From assembly GCF_003254395.2 (NCBI RefSeq), contig NC_037639.1:14621037-14685036 (forward strand): a stretch of DNA of 64,000 bases, written 5' to 3'. The stretch comes from Apis mellifera. Its lineage: Eukaryota > Arthropoda > Insecta > Hymenoptera > Apidae. The notes under the pieces are model-generated. The model was given only the letters and a program-made list of their open reading frames with translations. It did not search any database and was not told the DNA's origin. This document shows positions 49,901 to 59,900 of this stretch, one piece after another. Both the position numbers and the translations under genes were made by a program. Numbering within the stretch: position 1 is the stretch's first letter; the number at the start of each line of letters is the position of its first letter.

Positions 49901-52900
49901 AGGGAGAGTATTATTTCGGGAATTAAAAAAGAACCTCGAGTCGAGGCTCTCTTCCTATTCTGGAAATTCCCATCCGTGGTTGAACTTTGCGAATTTCGAG
50001 AGATTTCGGGGGACGAGATCGTCGAGCTTTCTCGAATCCCAAGACATCGAGTTAAATCACTTTAAATGATGTTATCAACTTTCAGCAGTTCTAAATAGAA
50101 AAAAATATATATTTTATTAAAATCAAATCATGGTAATATAAGAGACAATATAATCCTAATCTATTTTATAAATTACAAAAAAAATGTATATTAAAATTTA
50201 ATTTATAAAAATACATTACATTGTGAAAACAATAGAAATGAAGTATATCTAGAAATAGAGGTTCCCTGTCTCGCTCCCTCCTCACATTTGCTCTTTCTTT
50301 TCGATTCCTCTTTTAAAAATTAACGGGTTTCTTGTGCGCAACTCGATTTAAATTAAGATCAAATTAAGATCCTGTTCTTTTCGAAACGAAGGGAGCGTTT
50401 TTCTTTTTCGAAAGAGGTCACCGGCCCTCGTCGTTTCCCTGATTCCGTCGTAAACAACACGCTTCGATCGGTTTCCCTGGTTAATCTGCCTGGAACACGA
50501 GGCGACACGAGGGACGAACGGAACGGAACGGAACGGAACGGAAACGTTATACCCGTCCCCGTAATATTAGCAACTAGCGTTACAACGGTGTTGCGTTGCC
50601 GCGGCGAAATCGTACACCGCCGCCTTGCGCGTTACGATGATACCGCAATGCCACCGCGTTTTTTCCCGAAATAATTTCGTAATTTCGAACATTTTCACGG
50701 CCGTGAAAATGAAACGAAATAAAAATTTGCTTGTCTTTTCTTTTCTTTTTTTTTCCTCCTTCAAACTAATCTTATATTTATCTTATATTCGCGTAGATCA
50801 ACACCCCATAAGCGGATCCGGGAGCGAGAACAGAAACTTGCATTACGGATTCATCGAACGGCCGAGATCCTCCTGCGAGATACCCCGAGTGCCTGGAAAC
50901 AAGTGAGTAACTCTTCTCGTCTTCTCTATCATCGAAGAAAAATCAGAAGAAATTTATATTAATATATACATATATATATGAGGCTAATGCAAGATTACAT
51001 CGACCGTAAGAGAAAAGCTGCTACGATTCTATTATTCTTATTATTAAAACAATATTTTAATTTCTCTCCACGACAAACGATTCCAATCCGTAACTGGGCG
51101 ATATTTTGCAAATTCCCAACAATTAATATAGCGCGATAAATTAATAACAGTGTCACGAATCCATTTCGTATGAAAGAAAAGAAACTTATGGAACAGTTTA
51201 ATACATACAATATATCTATCCTTGCGCCCTATGCATTATTTATGCGCGTCTTTCATTGTATTCGAGGCGCATTGCATCGCACATACCGATCACGGTATAT
51301 ATATATATATATAGAATATATATATATATATATATATATAAAATTTTGAAGCCTTTTTCTCATCGATTTTTCTTTTCCTTCTTTCCTCCCCTTCGCTTCG
51401 TCTCGCCTCCTTCCCGTCGATTTTTCCTTTCCTTCTTTCCTCCCCTTCGCTTCGTCTCGTCCTCTCCTTCTCATCGATTTTTCCTTTCCTTCTTTCCTCC
51501 CCTTCGCTTCGTCTCGCCCTCTTCTTCTCGTCGATTTTTCCTTTCCTTCTTTCCTCCCCTTCGCTTCGTCTCGCTCTCTTCTTCTCGTCGATTTTTCCTT
51601 TCCTTCTTTCCTCCCTTTGGCTTCGTCTCGTCCTCTCCTTCTCGTCGATTTTTCCTTTCCTTCTTTCCTCCCCTTCGCTTCGTCTCGCCCCTTTCTCGTC
51701 GATTTTTCCTTTCCTTCTTTCCTTCCCTTGGCTTCGTCTCGCCTCTTTCTCGTCGATTTTTCCTTTCCTTCTTTCCTCCCCTTCGCTTCGTCTCGCTTCC
51801 TTCTCGTCGATTTTTCCTTTCCTTCTTTCCTCCCCTTCGCTTCGTCTCGCCCTCTTCTTCTCGTCGATTTTTCCTTTCCTTCTTTCCTCCCCTTCGGTTC
51901 GTCTCGTCCTCTCCTTCTCGTCGATTTTTCCTTTCCTTCTTTCTTCCCCTTCGCTTCGTCTCGTCCTCTCCTTCTCGTCGATTTTTCCTTTCCTTCTTTC
52001 TTCCCCTTCGCTTCGTCTCGTCCTCTCCTTCTCGTCGATTTTTCTTTTCCTTCTTTCCTTCCCTTCGCTTCGTCTCGCCCCTTTCTCGTCGATTTTTCCT
52101 TTCCTTCTTTCCTTCCCTTGGCTTCGTCTCGCCTCTTTCTCGTCGATTTTTCCTTTCCTTCTTTCCTCCCCTTCGCTTCGTCTCGCCCCCTTCTCGTCGA
52201 TTTTTCCTTTCCTTCTTTCCTCCCCTTCGCTTCGTCTCGCCCTCTCTTTCCATCTTATCGACAGTTATCACGCGGGGGGAAAGGATTGGAGAGTGTATCG
52301 GGGGGGACGTTGACACGGTTGGAAACGCGCTCTCTGAGCGGAGAGATTGGAGATTGTTATTTGTCTTGCAGCATAGATCCGAGCTCTCAGCCAGCGGGGC
52401 AGCAAATTCCCATAGGGAACACGCGATCGTTGCCCGACCTGGCCCATTTCCAGTCGGATCAAGAGGATCACTCGAGCAGCACGACGCCGTTCAGCAACGT
52501 AAGTCCCGCCGATTAATCTTCTATACAGTTTCTATCCTGTAAAGATCCGAATTATTTCTTCTCAACCAGGAACCTACGTGTTTCGTAGTTTCGTTGCTTC
52601 TTCTTTTTCGAAACATCTCTGTGGAATAATTATTTCTCCCGCACAATTTCGTAGCTTCTTCTTTTTTGAAATAAAAATTCTCTATGTGAATAAAAATTTG
52701 AGAAATGAAAATGCACCAATGATTCCTTTTCCCGAATCTCTCTTTCTTCGTCGTATCATCAAGGTAGCCTTCGTAGTTGAAGAGAAAACGTTTCTCTTTG
52801 AAATGATCCCAATGTTGGTATATTCTAGAGTCTCACGAACATTTTGCAGGATCAATAAATAAAAAAAATAAATATTCTCTCGTAATGATAGTTTCTCTGA

Positions 52901-55900
52901 GGGCTGAGTAGAGAGTGCTGTTGCATCCGTGAACTATGGCCTGTTTCTCTTACCTTGCTTTTTCTCCTGAAGAATAAATGCAGGAGGAGGAGGAGGAGGA
53001 AGAGGAGGCACGTTCTCGGCCTTGTCCTCAAACCTTACGATTTACGATCGATTCAGATTTCGATGGAAATATGTCTTCCACGATTCTTTTTTTGTTTTTT
53101 CCTATTTCAAAAAATTTTCTCTTCATCGTATAATTTTTAAATCGCGGATTTTTCTTTTTCTTTTTTTGGATAAAAATTTCAGATCGGTTATTATTTAATG
53201 CCTGAAATGCGAGTCTGATCGTGCAAGAGAATTCTCCGTGAAGAGCAATGCAGAAAAAAGAAATGTTTCTCTGCGCCTCGATGATAAGCATCACTCGAAC
53301 GGAATCTCTCGGCCACGAATAAATAAAATCGGCGAGGATCTCGATCCTCGAGGATTTTTATCGACGGGGAAAAGAGGAGGAAATTTACAATTTCGATTTC
53401 GGTGTTGTTATCCTTATCGATCGTTTCTCGATCGTAAAAAATCGTGGTCGAAACGAGACACCTCGTTCTCTCTCAACTTCTTGCCACGAAATTTCGAAAT
53501 TCTGTTTCCATTCCATTCCATCCCACTCGAAGGATTATATAGCACCGTCGTATTAAATTTCGAGCATCCTGCTTTTCTTTTTTTTTTTCTTTAATTTCAT
53601 TTTTTTTTTTTTATTTTGCCTTTGTTGTAGTGTTCGTTTGTGTTTGTTATTTTGCAGAACCATTTATCAGTGCCTGTTAACTCTAGGTTTCTTCACACGT
53701 GTAAGGTTAGTGGCAATTTTTTTTTTTGTTTTTGCGATATTATAATTCCATTTCTCTTCCCCTCCCTCTCTTAATCAAGTTCTTTTATCAAGTCTCGCTC
53801 GTCGTGCAATAGCGCCAACCAAATTGCTTGCGAACTAGAATCGAGTAGAATTCGAAAGTCACGGGATTCGTTGCGTCAATTTCGCTGAAAGAAAAAAAAA
53901 AAAAAAAGAAACAAGAATATATATATCGACACGAAAAAAAAAAAAAGATCGAATCGAGGGGTTGGAAAAACCTTCCGGATCGAATCACCCCGAATTATTC
54001 ACTACGAGACTCGAGGAGGCGAGAAATTAATCCGATCGAACCCGTTGCGCGATAAACGAAGCCGTCCGAGTTCGATTTTTTCGTACTTTAAAGAAAGCGA
54101 AACGCTTGGAATCGGCGCGGAGATCGAATCGAGCCGAGTCCCCGAACGACGCGAAAAACACGGGCGAGCGATGGTTCGTAATAACGGTGATGCCGTGTGG
54201 AACAGGGTGTGGCGTTGGAGAACAGCACAAGTACTTCGCAACAGGATCTTCAGAGCTACTCGCAACAACCGCCGATGGCCCAGCCGCCGACGGCGACCAC
54301 CCACAGCCCGGCCGGCCACCACTACATTTATCAGCAACCGCACAGTCCTGTGCCACCGCAAAGTCCGGTTAGTTGCATCGAATATCTCTTTAAAAAAAAA
54401 AAAAAACCTATTCGAGTTTTAATTTTTTCCGTCGAAAGAAAGAGAATTTATTTAGAAAAGAATAGCTTATAGAGAAAAGAATTTATTGAGAAAAGAAGCT
54501 TTGCAAAAAAAATATATATATATGTATGTATATATATTGGTTTTTGTTCGTAGAAGTCGTCGCAAACGCAGCAACCGCAGCTCAACTCGTTGGGCTCGTA
54601 CAGATCCTCGCAGCAGGTGAACAGGCCGTCGCCGCAGTCGTCGCCCGGGCTAACGATTCAAGTAAGCGCGTTCTCGCGATGGTGGGGGGGACAGGAAAAA
54701 AAAAGTACGGTGAAATAAAAATATAATCCTTGGCCGATCCTTTTTTTCGGGGATCGATCGCAGGGGAGCCCGTTGAGCTACAGCAATAATCCATCGGCGC
54801 CTCCCAGCCCCACGGGTCACCCGGGTCCACCGAACTTGACGTCGGAGAGCATCGACCAAAACAGTTATTTCATGAACCAGGCACAAGCGGCGGCGCTTCA
54901 ACAGGATTTCGAGCAGTTCACGATGGTTAGTAGATGGAACGCGTGCCCGTTTCGTTATCTCTAATTTATCTAGTTTCCCTGGCAACGAGCCAACGCGAAT
55001 ACGAATTCGAGCAATCCTCGAGCAAGCCCCGAACGGAGAATAGAAAAAGAAGAGCAAAAAATCCATCGCTCGGGGGAACATCTTCCAAATTGCACGCCCT
55101 CCAGAAGGATAATCCAAAGTATTTCGTATTTATTCCTCCCCTCTCCTCCTCCTCCTCCTCCTTCCTCACCCGAAATTCGAAATTTTTCCAACGTTTTCGC
55201 TCCAACTCCCGTCTCGTATCGCCGCGTTTTAATCGGATCGTAATTGTCTGTTTGTGCATACGGAAGGGAGTGGTAAGTACGCGACCAGTTACGATCTCTC
55301 TTTGCGTAAGAATTGCGGATGCCGTTAGGTACGTATATATACATTATATACGAATTTTCGAACACAGTTTCCTTCATTTACCTAGATTACGCCTCCCACG
55401 GATCATTCGATTGTATATCGTTTGCACGATTCTATCTTCCTCGATCGCGTCTCCTTTTTTTTTTCATTTTATTATATCTCGAAATATTCTCTCGATCGAC
55501 GCTTATCGGATATATCTCTCTCTTGCATCCCTTCCCCTCGTTTTCGTTCGAACATCACCCGAAAGCCCGTCGTCGTCCCGCGGATCGCGCGGCTCGTGGA
55601 TTTTCGCTGCTCCTCCTCCTCCTCCGCCTCCTCCACGGTGACTGACCTTCAAGGTCAAGCGACATGAATTATTCCACGCGCACATGTCACCGCCAATTAT
55701 TCGCCACTCTCGCTTTTGGTATGGCTTCTCCTTTCTCCCTATTAAGAAGCATCCTCCCGTCGATTAATAAGGTAATCGTAATGCGAGTTAACAATCCATG
55801 AGCCCGGTGTTGGCCGAATCGGTCGGTCATCATCCATCGCGGTTATCGATTAAGGATCTCCTCCATCGTTCCCCCAACGATGACTCACGATGCTTCGATG

Positions 55901-57647
55901 CTTCGAATTTTTTCCGCTCGTTTATTTTGCTCCCGCGTTCCTCCGCCCAACTTTTCTCGATTTCGTTCTCGTTTCGTTCTCGAACCGAGTGTTCTCCCCG
56001 CTCGTGGCCAGGCGTCGTTTTTCACCGCGCTCCCCTCCCCTCCCCCGATCGATAGACGCAGCGGGTGCATTCTTTCGAGCTCGCTTCCTTCGCGAATTTC
56101 GAACCGAATTTCGACCGGAACGAGACTCGGCCTCTCCTCTCCCCCTTCCTTTTTTTTTTTCTTTTCTCTTCTCAAGTCCCAAAGGAAGATGATTGAAATG
56201 TTAAGCCTTGATGTTTATCTGTTGCCCGCATCCGTCAGGATTGGCCGAAATTCGCGCAGCAGCTCATGGAACTTGGTTGCACCTGGAGCACGCAGATAGA
56301 GGTGAAATTAAATAAATAAAAAAAAAAAAAAAAAGAAAAATTGAAAAATTTACGCACCAACCCTTTCTTTCTTCGCGCCTTCCTCCTTTTTCTCCTTTCT
56401 TTTTCTCTCTCTCTATTTTTTTTCGTATCAGCCGACGATCGATCGATGCGTCCCACGATTTGGCGACCGAAACCCGATCGTCGCCGCTTTTAATTGGCCG
56501 TCTTGGGGCCAGTATCGAATTCGAGAAGACGCTCCTCCTCCGTTCTCCGTTTTATCCTCTCGCTGGTTCAAATAGCACCAGTTCCTTCCTTCCTTCCCTC
56601 TCCTCTTGGTTACGAAAATTTAAAAAACGCGAGGAAGATGAAAGAAAAAAGACGAATCGAATTTAAGAAGGAGCAAAGCTTTTCAGAAATTTAAAATTCG
56701 AAGAAAGAGCGAAGGGAGAAAAAAGAAGAAAGGAGAAAAACTTCCTCCCCCTCCAAGAAGAGAATTCTCCGAGAGCGAATTTAAAAAGGATCTATCCATC
56801 CTAATCTATCGTCCCTATTTTTTTCTTGCCCCCCTCCGCGCTCTTCCTTTCTAGTCAGCCGCACCCTGTTCCCCTTCTTCTTCGAAACCGAACCGATCGA
56901 CCGTGAAAGCAATACTCTCGATCTCTCTCTCTCTCTCTTTATCTCTCTCTCCTTGTCTTGGAAGAGCGCGCGACAATGATTCGAGCCGCTGGAAAATTTT
57001 TTGAAAAACTCACCATCCCCCTCCCTTCTCTTTTCTCTTCTTCAGATGGACAACCCTGTGCCGACCAACATGATCGGGACGTACATCGGTTCGCCGAACC
57101 ACACCACGAGTTACGCTCAGGTAAGTCTCTCCCTCTCTCTCTCTATCTTATTCGATCGAACCAAATCGAGATTCGAACATTCGCAGAACGACGCGATGAA
57201 CGTGGGCGGCGAATTGGGGAGCGGGGACGCGGGGTACTTCAGCACGAGCCCCCAGGTCCCGTACCAGCCCGCCACCACGACGGCGACGAGCAACAACACG
57301 ACAGCCACCCAACAACTCACCCCGCAGACGCCCAACACCCCCACCATCATCCTCACAGGTACGTTGAAGAAGAAGGAGAAGGAGGGAGAAGAAGACTGGT
57401 TTTAATCTTGGTATTTTTTTCTCGGATAGATTTCTCGGGGGCGGACGATCTGACGAATCCGGAGTTCGTGAAGGACCTCGGCTCGGCGATGATGGGCGAC
57501 TTCGACCCGGACATATTCCCGTCGGACGACGCGCTCAGGCAGGGGTTAGACCCGATCGACATGGACGGGCTGCAAATGCTCACCGACCCGACCATGGTTA
57601 TATCGGATCCGAGCGCCGAGGCCCACTTCAGGCGGGATCGACTCTAA
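27497..57647 (+). CDS. Crtc: CREB-regulated transcription coactivator (CRTC)
   Basis: At least twelve phase-compatible exons: 27497-27610, 31065-31313, 48653-48872, 50797-50902, 52372-52498, 53658-53705, 54206-54367, 54554-54661, 54764-54925, 57046-57120, 57187-57358 and 57430-57647, about 586 residues. Exon 1 encodes the CREB-binding helix (MANPRKFSDKIALHKQKEAQ). Exon 2 has GGSLPNVN. Exon 3 has WRRTNSDSALHQS, the SIK/AMPK phosphorylation and 14-3-3 site that holds CRTC in the cytoplasm. Exon 5 has TRSLPDLAHFQ. The end (FPSDDALRQGLDP, LQMLTDP, FRRDRL stop) is the conserved transactivation domain. CRTC binds the CREB bZIP after dephosphorylation and activates cAMP-responsive, feeding and memory genes. 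The 48-bp exon 53658-53705 is the least certain, and a small exon between exons 2 and 3 may be missing. The second intron contains OBP1 on the opposite strand. Confidence 0.9.
27611..31064. other. Crtc: CRTC intron 1
   Basis: The donor AGA followed by GTAAGG at 27611 pairs with the acceptor ending TGCTTAG at 31064; phase is 0. Open frames inside are chance. The segment is of intermediate GC with TG/CG-rich stretches near 27730-28020. Nothing else is supported. Confidence 0.6.
33256..34794 (-). CDS. Obp1: Pheromone-binding odorant-binding protein OBP1 (ASP1)
   Basis: Six minus-strand exons (34794-34717, 34045-33964, 33859-33771, 33699-33597, 33508-33444, 33273-33256) splice in phase to 144 residues. 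A signal peptide (MASNTKQAFIYSLALLCLHA, cleaved after NA) precedes a mature chain starting APDWVPPEVF and ending VWFVI. The six conserved cysteines of classical insect OBPs are present, in ARCMSEH, ITCYMYCLL, GKCLPT, SDNCN and AKCVQ, and form three disulfides. This is the honeybee antennal protein ASP1/OBP1, which binds queen mandibular pheromone components such as 9-ODA in the sensillum lymph and responds to pH through its C-terminal segment. An in-frame ATG six codons upstream exists, but MASNTK gives the better signal peptide. The gene is nested antisense in CRTC intron 2. Its last coding exon is only 18 bp. Confidence 0.96.
34430..34580. repeat. Copy B of the dispersed repeat, in OBP1 intron 1
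   Basis: Shares in the same order with 9.16-9.46 kb: CTCTAT(T/C)AT(T/C)AATTTCTC, then CGAATAAAAGTAATTT (exact at 9290 and about 34458), then a CAAA(T/C)TCATC word, then AATTCGAGATAAAAAA and GATCTA. The palindrome seen in copy A is reduced to AATTTAATGACGAAAAA. It lies in the 671-bp first intron of OBP1 (34046-34716). Confidence 0.55.
34879..34885 (-). promoter_or_regulatory. Obp1: Candidate TATA box of OBP1
   Basis: On the minus strand TATAAAG lies about 85-90 bp upstream of the OBP1 start codon in otherwise GC-rich DNA. A start site about 25-30 bp downstream would give a 5'UTR of about 55-60 nt, which suits a highly expressed, tissue-restricted secreted protein gene. Confidence 0.5.
37875..37909. 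repeat. (GGCT)n tetranucleotide microsatellite
   Basis: About eight tandem GGCT units in CRTC intron 2; probably length-polymorphic. Confidence 0.95.
48205..48280. repeat. ATT/GTT/ATC triplet microsatellite
   Basis: A run of ATT triplets interrupted by GTT and bordered by ATC and GTC triplets, about 370 bp before CRTC exon 3. It yields leucine- or isoleucine-only frames that are not genes. Confidence 0.9.
48873..50796. other. Crtc: CRTC intron 3
   Basis: Donor GAG followed by GTACTC at 48873; acceptor ending TTCGCGTAG at 50796; phase 1. Two AT-rich patches (about 49030-49330 and 50080-50230) interrupt GC-rich DNA. No exon is supported. Confidence 0.6.
51296..51341. repeat. Compound (TA)n microsatellite
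   Basis: Two TA/AT tracts separated by AGAA lie immediately before the minisatellite in CRTC intron 4. Confidence 0.9.
51354..52248. repeat. 16-unit pyrimidine-rich 54/57-bp minisatellite
   Basis: About sixteen head-to-tail units of 54 or 57 bp, each with the conserved words CGTCGATTTTTCC, TTTCCTTCTTTCC, CCCTTCGCTTCG and TCTCGCC. The plus strand is mostly pyrimidine. Length differences between units are multiples of 3, so frames stay open on both strands: SRRFFLSFFPPLRFVS-type in one sense frame, VDFSFPSFLPFASSRP in another, and GGKKERKNRRE on the minus strand. It fills about 60 percent of CRTC intron 4 and ends about 120 bp before exon 5. Variant units recur with a seven-unit spacing, which suggests an internal block duplication. 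Confidence 0.95.
52499..54205. other. Crtc: CRTC introns flanking the 48-bp exon
   Basis: Two introns, 52499-53657 and 53706-54205, surround the short exon 53658-53705 (NHLSVPVNSRFLHTCK). If that exon is not used, the flanking exons still join in phase 0, so it could be alternatively spliced. Poly-T tracts precede the acceptor. No other exon is supported. Confidence 0.5.
54926..57045. other. Crtc: CRTC intron 9 with one candidate cassette exon
   Basis: A 2.1-kb intron between phase-0 exons. It is rich in pyrimidine tracts and CpG. It contains the in-frame candidate exon 56239-56301, listed separately. Other open frames, such as 54934-55641, show no domain and run out of the preceding exon by read-through. 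Confidence 0.55.
56239..56301 (+). CDS. Crtc: Candidate 21-codon cassette exon of CRTC
   Basis: A 63-bp open segment starts after GCATCCGTCAG and is followed by GTGAAATTA. It encodes a peptide beginning DWPKFAQQLM and containing GCTWSTQIE. Both borders are phase 0, as are the neighbouring CRTC exons, so inclusion would insert 21 residues. The insertion would fall between FTM and MDN, a junction that is contiguous in vertebrate CRTCs (FNMMEN), so the exon would be optional or lineage-specific. The acceptor lacks a strong pyrimidine tract. Confidence 0.3.
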
Positions 57648-59697
57648 AGGCGAGACGATTTTCACAACCAATTTTCACATTCGCGCGCCGACTATTATTA
57701 TTGTTATTATTATCATCGTAGGGAAGAGAGAGAAAAAAGAAAGGAAAAGAGGGGGAAAGAAAATTAACATCGCGAATTTCTTGTCTTGCGATTTGTACGC
57801 TTCTTCGGATAAATTCGATCCGTTTCCAACGGGAAGTTCTTTACGACCAACGACGCGATGATTCTTCGAGGAGATATATTCGAAGGGAATAGAAAAGAGA
57901 ATGTGGAGAATGAAGAAGAGAATGCTTCTCCGTTGGACGATCGAAAATGATAGATCGAAGGATATATTTCGCGTTGGAAATGCTCCCCCCATGCTCGTGA
58001 TAAACCGTTAAATCGAGGATTAAGTAAATACAAATCTTTATTAACCCTTTTTTTATTTTATACTACTTTGTACATTGTATCATGTATGATCTCTAAGAAG
58101 CACAAAAACCGAAAATGTCTACTGATTTGTACATGCTTTTGTCGTACGCGATATCCCGTAGCGCGAGGCAAAAGAAGATGGAGAGAAACTACACCTGTTG
58201 TGTAGTTTTACTACGAAATTAACCGTTAGTTAGCGGGGAAAGAAGAAGAAAAAAAAAAAAAGGAAAAAAAAGATATGACAGGAAAAACGAAAAAAAAAGA
58301 AAAAAAACGAAGAAAAAGTAATAAGATAATAAAATAAGTAAGTAAATAAGAAATCATTATGCATACGTGGGTTGGTCAATCATATACGGCTCCTACAGAT
58401 TCGGGGGAAAAATGTTGAAAGTGTTGAACAGACGCGAGAGAGGAGGGAGACATCTTGCGGCAGTATCTCGTACCTTCGATCCTTTCCCTTTCTCTCACTC
58501 GCGCATCTCCAATTCCCTTCCCTCTACGAATCTCTCTCTCTCTCTCTCTCTCTCTTCGATCGAATCGAGATACATATATTGTACACAAATTCTACGCTCA
58601 ACTCGACGATACCTTTTTCTCTTTATTATTGCATGGAAGAAGAGCAGTTCGAGGGAAGAAATCTCGTCAATTTTTCAAAGTAATTCGATTACTTTGCGTG
58701 AATTAATTCGACTTAAAGTATATATATATATATAATAACCGAGAGGGAAATGAGAAAGAATCCGCGTGTCCATGCGAAAAAAGACTTGGCGCCTTCGTTG
58801 CGTACGCCGTTCGAACGTGCTGACGGAACTCATTCGACGACATTCTTTTCTTTTTCTCCGCCCGTGCGAATTTCGCTCGCGTTGAAAAAAGAGAGAGAGA
58901 GAGAGATATCGAGCATATTCGATCCTTTATTCCCCCAATCCACTCTCTCTGTTATTTAAACATGTTCTCTTAATGCACCGAGCGTACTGCCTGTTACCGT
59001 GCCTAAGCACACATTCGATATCATATATATATATATATATATTTATCGTTGATCAGGAAACTGACCAATCGCATCGATCAAATCGATATTTAAAGAGAAT
59101 CTTGTTATATAACTCTGTCATTATTCGCTTCGATCTCCATGAATTTTCCTAAACTCGTCGCAAATTCGTGACGAGAGAAAAGGAGGAAAAGAAGAAAGTC
59201 TCACCGGCTGAGACGGTGCCAAAGCATACTCGTCCTTATCGATAATTCTCCCCAACGATCATTGAATCGAATTTCGATTCTCGAGTCAATTTTCGAGGAC
59301 AAGTAAGCGTTAAAAGTAAAGTCGAGGTTAAATTTGGAAAATTTGAAAATTTTACTCGAGGAAATTAATATTCTTTCGTCTCGTCCAGTTTCAACGTAAA
59401 CACACACACACATTCGTATACGCGCGAAAAGTGTATAATCCTTGCTCTCTCTCGCTCTCTCGCTCTCTCATACGTATATATACACGCACGCTTTTCCCAT
59501 GCTGAAAGAAGAAGGACGGTCTCTCTCGTACGATCTCCAATTTCAAATACGAATATTGTTGAAGTGAGAAAGAGAGGTTCTCGATCGATCGAAAGCGCGC
59601 CAAGATTCGAACGGAAGGAAAGGGATGGGGGGGAACATTGTAATATTTGTATATAGCCATGTTATTGTGGTAAAGAAAATTACCTATATTATTATAA

Positions 59698-59806
59698 ATA
59701 TCACGCATATATATATATATACACATATATATATGTAAATATATGTTGATATATATATACATTTATATGCGTATATACACATATATATATATATATATAT
59801 ATATTT
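59698..59806. repeat. Imperfect (AT)n microsatellite
   Basis: Several runs of AT/TA separated by ACAC and TGTA elements, in the probable CRTC 3'UTR. Confidence 0.85.
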
Positions 59807-59877
59807 AAGCCTGTAATACCATTACGTTGTTGTACCATATTATTGTGAACACCATTTCTCAGACATCGATTTTTTTA

Positions 59878-59883
59878 AATAAA
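59878..59883 (+). terminator. Crtc: Candidate distal CRTC poly(A) signal
   Basis: AATAAA after a T-rich stretch, about 2.2 kb beyond the CRTC stop codon, followed by A-rich sequence. It is assigned by position only. Confidence 0.35.
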
Positions 59884-59900
59884 AAGAAAGTCTCTATCTC

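Larger units (their letters stand above)
57648..59900 (+). other. Crtc: Probable CRTC 3'UTR
   Basis: No coding signal follows the CRTC stop. The stretch contains A-rich and TA repeats. Possible poly(A) hexamers occur at 58328-58333 and 59878-59883. The longer form would give a 2.2-kb 3'UTR, typical of neuronal transcripts. Confidence 0.5.

Noticed and set aside
51354..52248. Regular repeats resembling a CRISPR array
   Set aside because: Units abut directly with no unique spacers, and the DNA is eukaryotic; it is a minisatellite.
51256..52542. 428-codon plus-strand and 281-codon minus-strand open frames
   Set aside because: Both are produced by the 54/57-bp minisatellite; there is no start context, no domain, and they are explained by repeat unit lengths divisible by three.
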